33,253 nucleotides of DNA from a bacterium. GTDB lineage: Bacteria > Krumholzibacteriota > Krumholzibacteriia > LZORAL124-64-63. The notes under the pieces were generated by a model, which did not search any database, had not been told where the DNA came from, and worked only from the letters and a program-made list of their open reading frames with translations. Of this stretch, positions 8,546-15,664 are shown piece by piece; positions within the stretch are counted from its first letter, which is position 1; every line of letters begins with the position of its first letter. A program made the translations under genes and the position numbers. The DNA lies in NCBI GenBank assembly GCA_018829565.1, contig JAHJTW010000129.1, positions 1 to 33,253 of the forward strand, written 5' to 3'.

Positions 8546-8830
8546 TTACTTGAGAAGCATGGCCTTCCGGTGGTCCACCCTTCCGTCCGCCTCCAGCCGC
8601 AGGTAATAGGCTCCGCTGGGCAGGGGCCGGCCGGCGTCGTCGCGGCCCTGCCAGATGCGGCTGTGGGGTCCGGCGGGCAGGGCTTGGTCGACCAGCCCGG
8701 CCACCCGGCGGCCCGTGACGTCGTAGATCGTGATCCGGACCTGGCCGGGTTGGTCGAGTTCGAATCGCACCTCGGTCATGGGGTTGAATGGGTTGGGGAC
8801 GTTGGGCAACAAGCGAGTCATGACCGACGG
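8546..8830 (-). repeat. Near-identical 3' cassette shared with paralogue B (copy at 11779-12063)
   Basis: The DNA encoding the last 90 or so residues of paralogue C is almost the same as that of paralogue B, including one uninterrupted exact match of 102 bp (8687-8788 versus 11920-12021). Synonymous positions match throughout that stretch. The corresponding region of paralogue A (from 15665) is clearly diverged. This points to recent duplication or gene conversion confined to the 3' end. Confidence 0.85.
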
Positions 8831-11632
8831 CGCGCCGCCCAGGGTGACCCGCACCTCGGGGCTGCGGATCTCCGCGCCCTCATTCCTGACGATCCCGTAG
8901 CTGTAGGAGACCACCGTTCCGGGGGTGAGATCCGCAGCGGGATCGGTGAATCCGAAACTACCGTTCTCGGGCAGGACCGGGACGGAGGTCAGACGAATCT
9001 CGGCTTCATCCTCCACGCGCCGGTAGACATGGCAACCGAGACCGTGGTCGGCGGGCGTCTCCCAGAGCAGGGTCACACCGCCCGTGGTCACCGTTGCCAG
9101 GGGCCTGGGTGCTTCCACACCCAGGATCAGGCTGTTGATGCGGCCGACCTGGACCGATCCGCCGGGCACCCGCTGCATGGGCAACACGAGTTCGGGATCG
9201 TCCCAGGGAATCCAGGCGCTGGAGCCCGGCAGTGAGGGGTGGCTGGTGGGGCCCAGCAGGAAGTTGATTTCCGAAAAGGGGGTTGCCACCACGCAGGTGA
9301 ACGTCGCCAGCAGGATCGACGGGGAATAGGGCAAGGGGGTTCCGCCGATGCCGACCAGGAAACAGGGCGGAGTCTCGAGGTTGATGTGCTGGCCTTCCAG
9401 AACCCAGTCGTTGAACCAGGCGTCTCCGATCATCCCTACGCAGCATTCCCAGCCGCCGACCCCGGAGGTCTCCGTTGCGTTCTTCAGGACGAGGTATCCG
9501 GTGACGGTTTCCATGCTGGAACTGGTCGCAGTCTCGTCCTGCACAAATGCCGGGTCGAAGAAGACGCCTGCGAACATGTCGCCATCGCCCGGGTCCGAAA
9601 CGGCGGTCGCGGTGATCTGGACGTCGCTGCAGGTCGTGCTCCGCAGGTCGACGTTGCAGATCCAGGAGCCTTCGGCCTGGCCGCTGAAGGTGACGTGGAC
9701 TTGGTGCTGTTCCCCCGGGTCGAGAGAGAAGGAGTTGGTGTCCAGGGTGAAGAACGGGCAATCGGCCTGGGGAAATCCGCTGATCCGGATGTTGCCGGTA
9801 TTGGTGATGGTGAAGATGCCCCCGACGTTCTGGCCGAGCGGGACGGTGCCCAGATTCAGGAAGCTGGGCGAGACCTGACATGCCGGAGCCGCCTCCTGGA
9901 CGACGACCGTGATGGGGACGTCCTGGACCGCGGGCCCGGCCGAGAGGCGGTTATTGAATGCGCCCGTACTCGAGGCGTTGAACCGAACCGTGAGGACCCG
10001 GCGCTCACCGATCGCCAGGGTTCCGGGCTCACCGCCCTGGATGATCTGGAATCCGGATCCGGTTCCCGTCAGGGCGGGGGCGAGGTCGAGGGGGATCTCA
10101 CCGGTGTTGGTCACGTTGATGGTCCCGTCCACCGTGAATCCCGGGGTCGTCAATCCCAGGTCGAGGGTGTCGGGTTGGACCGTCGCCCGCGCCAGGAGCT
10201 CTCGGGCCTGTCCCCACAAGGGGACCGGTCCGAGGGCATCCCCCAGTTCCAGGCTGCCTGTGAAGGTCGCAATGCCAGTCGGTGCGAAACGGACGTCCAC
10301 GTACTTGGTGGAGCCGGGCAAGAGGGTCTGGGGACCGCCCCGGGTGATGGTGAAGACCCCGGCCGGGTCGAGGATTCCGGGGACCACCTCGAAGGGGATG
10401 TGCCCCAGGTTGACGATGGTGACCCGGAGGGTGCGGGTCCCGGTGTAGGGAATGATCCCGAAGTTGAGCTCCGCCGGTGTGACCTCCCCCTCGGTGATGT
10501 CCTCGACTCCGAGACCTGTCAGGGGGATGGGAGCGATGGTGGCTCCGAGGTCGAGCTCGGCCGCGTACCCTCCGAGGGTGAGGGGGTGGAACTGGACCGT
10601 GATGTCATGGGTCTGGAAGGAAGAGATGGTGCGGACGCCGCTTCCGGAGGACAGGATGAAGGCTCCGCTGGGATCCACGAGGGATGCTTCGATGGTGATG
10701 GGCACTTCACCGGTGTTGCGGATCCTCAGGCTGCGAACGCCGGTTTCCCCCTCCACGACAGCGCCGAAGTCCAGATTCTCGGGGTCGACCTCCCAGGACA
10801 GGACGCCCTCCCGGCCGCCCCCGCCCATGGGAATGGTCGGATAGCCGTCGCCCAGGAGGAGCCGGCATTCCCGGAAACCGACGGCAAGGGGACGGAAATT
10901 CACCGCGAACCTCAGGCTGCCACCCGGCGGGATGGTCAGGGCGCCGGATAGTCCAGGCAAGGTGAATTCCCCGCAGCCGTCGGGAAGGGCGACATCGAGG
11001 TCGATGGCCACCTGGCCGGTGTTGGTGACGTCGAGGTAGAGGGTCCGGGAGTCGCCGATGACCACCTCGCCGAAGTTCAGCGAATGTGGGTCGATGTCGT
11101 ATACCGGGTGGTCCGGATTGATCCTGGCGACAACCGGATCACCTGTGCTTGTGGACAGGGGAATGACGTTCTCCGGGTCGGCGCCGTCGAGGTAGGACAT
11201 CCGCCCGGGAATGGAGGCGAAGTAGAGGGGTTCGAGTGAGATTTCCACCGGGAAGGGGTTCTCGACGATGATGCCGACGGAGGCGAGAAGGACGGCGCCC
11301 CCGACCGATGGCAGGGGTGGTCCCCCGATTCCCACGATGAAGCAGGGCGGGGTCTCGGCGTTGATGGTCTGCCCCTGGAGGGTCCAGTTCGTGAACTGGG
11401 CCGGCCCCTCGATGCCGGCGCAGAGTTCCCAGCCCCCGACTCCCGCGGCCGCGCTCGGGTTTTCCAGGACGAGGTAGCCGGTCAGGAGCCCCGGTGTGGC
11501 GAAATCGGACACCTCGGTCAAGGTGTAGGCCTGGTCGAAGTAGAACCCGACGGTGTCCTGGGCGAGGGCGAGTCCGGACGATCCGGCGGTCGTCAGGAAA
11601 GCGAAAACGGATGCGGCGAGCAGGTGCTTCAT
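8546..11632 (-). CDS. Secreted ASH-repeat (choice-of-anchor-D type) surface protein, paralogue C
   Basis: A 1028-residue exported protein. Order: signal peptide (1-24, ending GLALAQ); module 1 (about 26-175) with GVGGWELC and PPCFIVGIGGPPLP; five ASH (ASPM-SPD-2-Hydin) immunoglobulin-like repeats (about 176-686, near 102 residues each), each with an LNFG/LDFG-type strand and a TNTG-type motif; module 2 (about 687-840) with GVGGWECC and PPCFLVGIGG; an FN3-like domain (about 845-935); and a C-terminal FlgD-like domain (about 938-1028) from LLPNVPNPFNPMTEVRFEL to the final MLLK. Such tails are thought to direct export or surface attachment in FCB bacteria. A structural or adhesive role is an inference; there are no catalytic motifs. 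AAGGGGGA four nt before the ATG sets the start, and the sequence upstream of it (to an ATG at 11773) shows no homology to the paralogues. Confidence 0.9.
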   Translation of the reverse strand: MKHLLAASVFAFLTTAGSSGLALAQDTVGFYFDQAYTLTEVSDFATPGLLTGYLVLENPSAAAGVGGWELCAGIEGPAQFTNWTLQGQTINAETPPCFIVGIGGPPLPSVGGAVLLASVGIIVENPFPVEISLEPLYFASIPGRMSYLDGADPENVIPLSTSTGDPVVARINPDHPVYDIDPHSLNFGEVVIGDSRTLYLDVTNTGQVAIDLDVALPDGCGEFTLPGLSGALTIPPGGSLRFAVNFRPLAVGFRECRLLLGDGYPTIPMGGGGREGVLSWEVDPENLDFGAVVEGETGVRSLRIRNTGEVPITIEASLVDPSGAFILSSGSGVRTISSFQTHDITVQFHPLTLGGYAAELDLGATIAPIPLTGLGVEDITEGEVTPAELNFGIIPYTGTRTLRVTIVNLGHIPFEVVPGILDPAGVFTITRGGPQTLLPGSTKYVDVRFAPTGIATFTGSLELGDALGPVPLWGQARELLARATVQPDTLDLGLTTPGFTVDGTINVTNTGEIPLDLAPALTGTGSGFQIIQGGEPGTLAIGERRVLTVRFNASSTGAFNNRLSAGPAVQDVPITVVVQEAAPACQVSPSFLNLGTVPLGQNVGGIFTITNTGNIRISGFPQADCPFFTLDTNSFSLDPGEQHQVHVTFSGQAEGSWICNVDLRSTTCSDVQITATAVSDPGDGDMFAGVFFDPAFVQDETATSSSMETVTGYLVLKNATETSGVGGWECCVGMIGDAWFNDWVLEGQHINLETPPCFLVGIGGTPLPYSPSILLATFTCVVATPFSEINFLLGPTSHPSLPGSSAWIPWDDPELVLPMQRVPGGSVQVGRINSLILGVEAPRPLATVTTGGVTLLWETPADHGLGCHVYRRVEDEAEIRLTSVPVLPENGSFGFTDPAADLTPGTVVSYSYGIVRNEGAEIRSPEVRVTLGGAPSVMTRLLPNVPNPFNPMTEVRFELDQPGQVRITIYDVTGRRVAGLVDQALPAGPHSRIWQGRDDAGRPLPSGAYYLRLEADGRVDHRKAMLLK

Positions 11633-11684
11633 GGTCTCCCCCTTGGAGCAATGCGGGCGCAGCGGACGTCGATGTCCGAGCATC

Positions 11685-11690
11685 ATTATA
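11685..11690 (-). promoter_or_regulatory. -10 element for paralogue C
   Basis: TATAAT read on the minus strand, followed by GATG, about 50 nt upstream of the start codon. It sits in an AT-rich patch that stands out in this genome. No good -35 is visible at 16-18 bp. A very similar TATAATGAT occurs ahead of paralogue B. Confidence 0.45.
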
Positions 11691-11718
11691 ATACCGGAAT
11701 TATCCTGATTTTGGGGTT

Positions 11719-11761
11719 GGAAATGAAACAAGCGGCCGCTCCCGATGTCGGGAGCGGCCGC
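11719..11761 (-). terminator. Intrinsic terminator of paralogue B
   Basis: A perfect 14-bp GC-rich inverted repeat (11732-11745 with 11748-11761) starts 17 nt after the paralogue B stop and is followed on the minus strand by TTGTTTCATTT. It separates paralogue B from the promoter of paralogue C, so the two appear to be independent transcripts. Confidence 0.75.
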
Positions 11762-11778
11762 AAGCTCATTCATGTCAA

Positions 11779-12063
11779 TTATTTAAGAAGCATCACCTTC
11801 CGGTGATCCACCCTTCCGTCCGCCTCGAGCCGCAGGTAATAGGCTCCGCTGGGCAGGGGCCGGCCGCTATCGTCGCGGCCCTGCCAGATGCGGCTGTGGG
11901 GGCCGGCGGGCAGGGCCTCGTCGACCAGCCCGGCCACCCGGCGGCCCGTGACGTCGTAGATCGTGATCCGGACCTGGCCGGGTTGGTCGAGTTCGAATCG
12001 CACCTCGGTCATGGGGTTGAAGGGGTTGGGGACGTTGGGCAGCAGGCGGGTCAGGGCCGCGGG
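11779..12063 (-). repeat. Near-identical 3' cassette shared with paralogue C (copy at 8546-8830)
   Basis: Partner of the 8546-8830 block. It encodes the FlgD-like C-terminal domain and contains the exact 102-bp match at 11920-12021. Identity falls off sharply upstream in the FN3-like and module 2 coding DNA. Confidence 0.85.
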
Positions 12064-15000
12064 TAAGCCGCCCAGGGTGACGCTGACTTCCGGGCTGCGC
12101 GCCCGTTCGGTCCCACCCGAGACGATGGCGTAGCTGTAGTGCAGGACGGAGCCGGGTTCGATCCCGACCGCCGGATCACGGAAGGAGAACCGGCCGTTGA
12201 TCGCCTCCAACGGAGCGTCCGTGAGGCGGATCGTCTGGCCTTCGCCCGCCCGCCTGTAGACGTGGCAGCGGTCCCCGGTTTCGTCGGCCAGCTGCCAGGT
12301 CAGTTCCACGCCGCCGGCGGTGACCGAAGCCCGGGGGGTGGGCGCTTCCACGCCGACCAGTCCGCTGTTGATGACGCCGATGATGACCTGCCCCGGGAAT
12401 TGCTGCATGGGCATTTCGTTGTCGAGATCGGCCCAGGGGATCCAGGCGCTGTATCCCGGGATGGACGGCGTCCGGGTCGGCCCGATCAGGACGTCGACCT
12501 CGGACCAGGGAGTGGGAACCAGGCACTGGAAGGTGGCCAGCAGGACGTGGTCGGCGAAGGGCAGGGGCGCGCCCCCGATCCCGACCATGAAGCACGGCGG
12601 CGTCTCCACGTTGATGTTCTGGCCCTGGATGTTCCAGGACATGAATTCCGCATCGCCGTCCAGTTCGAGGCAACCTTCCCAGCCGCCGACGCCGGAGATG
12701 TCCGAGGGGCTGGAAAGGACCAGGTAGCCCGTGAGGATCTGGTTGTACTGGTTGGTGGAGGTGCTGGTGCTGAAGTAGGAGGGATCCCAGTAAACCTCGG
12801 CGATGTTTTCCCCGCTACCGCCCCAACCCGAGGACTGGCCGGTCCCGCTGAGCATGACCTGCCCGCATTCGCCGATGCCGAGGTCCAGGGTGCAGTTGAA
12901 GGAGCCCTCGGTCAGCGGCTGGAAGGTCACCGACACCAGGGCTTGCTGGCCGGGTCCCAGGTCGATGGGACTGGTGTCCACGCCGAAATAGGTGCAGCCC
13001 GGATCCACCGGGGTCCCGGAGAGGGGGACGTTGCCGCTGTTGGTGACCGTGAGATAACGCTGTTCCCGCCAGCCGAGGGTGACGACGCCGAAGTTCACGA
13101 ACTGCTCCACGCTGCAGGCGGGGTCCGGGGCTTCGGCGGTGGCGTCGACCGGGACGTCGGGCACGACTCCGCCGAAGGACAGGAGCGTGGCGAAGGAGCC
13201 GACGTCGGGGGATTCGAACTGAACCTGGACCTGGTGGCTGGTGCCCGGGGCGACCACCGTCACCCCGCCGCCCATGACGATGGCGAACACCGTTTCGTCC
13301 GCCAGGGTGGGATCGACTTCAATGAATGTGTCGCCCGTGTTGGCCAGGGTGACCTTGCCGGTCACGGGATAGCCCACGGCCACCGGCGGCAGGACCAGCT
13401 CCTCGGGTGTGAGGAAGAACGAGGTGACGGGCTGACGGCCTTCGCCCAGCAGGGTGATGGCCGGCACGACAGGCCCCAGTTCAAGGGTTCCGGTGACGGA
13501 GCCGGTGGTCTGGGGCAGATAGCTCACCACCAGCTCGAGGGAGGCCCCGGCCTCCAGAGTCCGGGCGGTGAAACCGGAAACGGGATGGAACTCCGAGGGG
13601 ACCACGATGTCCGGAATGACCTGGAATCCGGAATTCCCGGTATTCGTGATGATGATGGATCTCTCGGTGGTCGAACCGAGCACCCGGTTGCCGAAGTCGA
13701 CCTCCGCGGGGGCGGTCCAGGAAAGGGACACGGGCACCCCGGTGCCGGTCACGGGAATCGCCTGGAACGGCCCGCCCAGCACGAGCAAGGCCGAGTAGCT
13801 CTGGGCCAGAGGGGGCGAGAATTCCAGGGTCAGGTTCCGGGTCATTCCCGGGTTCAGGGTGAAGAGCCCTCCCCCGGAGGCGATGGAAAAGGCTTCGCCT
13901 CCCAGCATGAAGACCGGGTCGATGGTGAAGGGCAGGGTCCCGGTGTTCCGGATGGCGATGGTCTCCTGGGCACTCTGCCCGACGGGGACCGGTGCGAAGC
14001 TCACGGAGGAAGGAGCCTCGCCCCGGATGATGTCGAAGGTCCCCTCGCCGGACAGGGGGACCTGGCCCACGACCGCGCCCAGGTCGAGGAATCCCGAATA
14101 GGGCTGGGCCGCGGCGGGGGTGAAATCCACCCGGGCCACGTAGGTCATGCCGGGAGCCAGGGTCAGGGAGGTCGTCCCTCCGTCGAGGACGAAGACGTTC
14201 TCCGGCGAGACCACGGAGGCCGTGATCACGAAAGGAACGATGCCGACGTTGTCCACGACCACGTTCCGGGAAACGGTGACGTTGGTGGTGATCAGACCGA
14301 AGTCGACCTCGGGAGTGACGGTCCACTCCGCGGCGGACTCGTCGACTCCCTGCCCGCTCAGCGGCACGGAGCCGGCCTGGTCGCCGAGTTCCAGGATCGC
14401 CGTGAAGTCCCCGACCGAAGGGGGAACGAAGGAGATCCCCACGACGAGGCTCTGGGAGACGCCGATGATGTAGACCCCGGGGCTGGTGAGCATCCCGAAG
14501 GCGCCGGTGGCGTCGTCCAGGGAAGAGGTGACCGTGACGGGGACCTCGCCGAAGTTCTGGATCGTGACGGACCGATTCATCTGGGCCCCGACGGCCACCG
14601 GGCCGAAGTCCAGGGCGTCCGGGGAGATCCGGAGGTCAAGGATGGGATCCCTCGCCGTCCCTTCCAGCGGGACGTCGGGAACCACGCCGCCCAGGACGAG
14701 AGTGCAGTAGTCGTGCCCCTCGACCTGGGGTTCGTAGCGGACGAGCACCTGGACCGACTCGCCGCCCCCCAGCGACAGGGGGCCCGAGACTCCGGGCAGG
14801 GAGAACCCGGGGCAGTCCCCCGCCAGGGCGATGTCCAGTTCCAGAGAAACGCTGCCCGCGTTGGTCACGGTCACGGCCTTGGTCTGGGCCTCGCCGATGA
14901 TGGTGTCCCAGAAGCCCAGGGCGGAGGGACTGACCTCGAAGACCGGAACGTCGTCGTTGATCCAGGCCACCTGGGGCGTGCCGGTGGTCGTGGCCAGGGG

Positions 15001-15489
15001 AATCACGGTCTCCGGGTCCGCGCCGTCGAGGTAGGCCATGCTGCCCGGAATGGAGGCGTTGTACTTCGGCTCGAGGGAGATGGTGATCGGCAGGGGGCCC
15101 TCCACCAGGATCTGGAAGGTGGCCAGCAGGACGTTCTCGCCGGGAGGGAGCGGGGGTCCGCCGATCCCGACGGTGAAGCAGGGAGGGGGCGAGACGTTGA
15201 TGGTCTGTCCCTCGAGCGTCCAGCCGGAGAACTGTCCCGGACCCTCGATGTCCGCACAGAGCTCCCAGCCGCCCACGCCGGCGGCGGCGGAGGGGTTGTG
15301 CAAGACCAGGTAGCCCGTCACCAGGGAGGGGGCGACCACGTCGTTGAAGGTGGTTCGGGTAAACCCCGGATCCCAGTAGATGCCCACGACGTCGGTGCCG
15401 GGCTGGCCCCAGGCCGAGGTTCCCGATCCCAGGTATAACACGAACAGGGCGCAGATCAGCGCCCGGGTTCCTTGGTGGCTGGCGAACAT
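11779..15489 (-). CDS. Secreted ASH-repeat (choice-of-anchor-D type) surface protein, paralogue B
   Basis: The largest paralogue, 1236 residues. Signal peptide 1 to about 28 (ending SAWGQ); module 1 (about 33-182) with GVGGWELC and PPCFTVGIGGPPLP; seven ASH repeats (about 183-894, close to 102 residues each; examples begin ALDFGPVAVG, EVDFGLITTN and EVDFGNRVLG); module 2 (about 895-1050) with GVGGWEGC and PPCFMVGIGGAPLP; an FN3-like domain; and a FlgD-like C-terminal domain (about 1146-1236) nearly identical to that of paralogue C. Export is well supported; the role (surface fibre, adhesin or matrix scaffold) is inferred only from the all-beta repeat architecture. The start at 15489 is chosen by AAGGGGGA five nt upstream and by the signal peptide; a longer frame reaches an ATG at 15555, which overlaps the likely -10 element. 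It carries its own -10 element and terminator. Confidence 0.9.
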   Translation of the reverse strand: MFASHQGTRALICALFVLYLGSGTSAWGQPGTDVVGIYWDPGFTRTTFNDVVAPSLVTGYLVLHNPSAAAGVGGWELCADIEGPGQFSGWTLEGQTINVSPPPCFTVGIGGPPLPPGENVLLATFQILVEGPLPITISLEPKYNASIPGSMAYLDGADPETVIPLATTTGTPQVAWINDDVPVFEVSPSALGFWDTIIGEAQTKAVTVTNAGSVSLELDIALAGDCPGFSLPGVSGPLSLGGGESVQVLVRYEPQVEGHDYCTLVLGGVVPDVPLEGTARDPILDLRISPDALDFGPVAVGAQMNRSVTIQNFGEVPVTVTSSLDDATGAFGMLTSPGVYIIGVSQSLVVGISFVPPSVGDFTAILELGDQAGSVPLSGQGVDESAAEWTVTPEVDFGLITTNVTVSRNVVVDNVGIVPFVITASVVSPENVFVLDGGTTSLTLAPGMTYVARVDFTPAAAQPYSGFLDLGAVVGQVPLSGEGTFDIIRGEAPSSVSFAPVPVGQSAQETIAIRNTGTLPFTIDPVFMLGGEAFSIASGGGLFTLNPGMTRNLTLEFSPPLAQSYSALLVLGGPFQAIPVTGTGVPVSLSWTAPAEVDFGNRVLGSTTERSIIITNTGNSGFQVIPDIVVPSEFHPVSGFTARTLEAGASLELVVSYLPQTTGSVTGTLELGPVVPAITLLGEGRQPVTSFFLTPEELVLPPVAVGYPVTGKVTLANTGDTFIEVDPTLADETVFAIVMGGGVTVVAPGTSHQVQVQFESPDVGSFATLLSFGGVVPDVPVDATAEAPDPACSVEQFVNFGVVTLGWREQRYLTVTNSGNVPLSGTPVDPGCTYFGVDTSPIDLGPGQQALVSVTFQPLTEGSFNCTLDLGIGECGQVMLSGTGQSSGWGGSGENIAEVYWDPSYFSTSTSTNQYNQILTGYLVLSSPSDISGVGGWEGCLELDGDAEFMSWNIQGQNINVETPPCFMVGIGGAPLPFADHVLLATFQCLVPTPWSEVDVLIGPTRTPSIPGYSAWIPWADLDNEMPMQQFPGQVIIGVINSGLVGVEAPTPRASVTAGGVELTWQLADETGDRCHVYRRAGEGQTIRLTDAPLEAINGRFSFRDPAVGIEPGSVLHYSYAIVSGGTERARSPEVSVTLGGLPAALTRLLPNVPNPFNPMTEVRFELDQPGQVRITIYDVTGRRVAGLVDEALPAGPHSRIWQGRDDSGRPLPSGAYYLRLEADGRVDHRKVMLLK

Positions 15490-15553
15490 GGACTTCCCCC
15501 TTGTAGCCGATCCGCAATGGGGTAAGGACGGATCGAAATGAAAGATTTTGATC

Positions 15554-15559
15554 ATTATA
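15554..15559 (-). promoter_or_regulatory. -10 element for paralogue B
   Basis: TATAAT on the minus strand, preceded by TGC so that it forms an extended -10 (TGnTATAAT) and followed by GATC, about 65 nt before the start codon. Extended -10 promoters can work without a good -35, and none is seen here. Confidence 0.5.
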
Positions 15560-15600
15560 GCAAAAGAAAGGCACGCTTGGGAAGAGGACTGGGGAATTCA

Positions 15601-15638
15601 TTTCGCCAAAGCCAGCACCCGCGGCTGCGGGTGCTGGC
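15601..15638 (-). terminator. Terminator hairpin of paralogue A
   Basis: A perfect 12-bp stem (15611-15622 with 15627-15638) with a 4-nt loop lies 26 nt past the paralogue A stop codon and is followed on the minus strand by TTTGGCGAAA. It lies between the end of paralogue A and the promoter of paralogue B. Confidence 0.65.
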
Positions 15639-15664
15639 GGATGGTGCCGGCCGGCGGGAATCGC

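Noticed and set aside
12139-15438. A 1099-codon plus-strand frame opposite paralogue B, and similar frames opposite paralogues A and C
   Set aside because: Their length follows from high GC at codon ends of the real genes; the predicted proteins are Gly/Asp/Arg/His-rich without motifs or ribosome-binding sites.
15489-15555. Longer N-terminus for paralogue B starting at 15555 (and similarly 11773 for paralogue C)
   Set aside because: The extensions cover the TATAAT elements and, for C, the paralogue B terminator; the shorter starts have the shared AAGGGGGA site and proper signal peptides.
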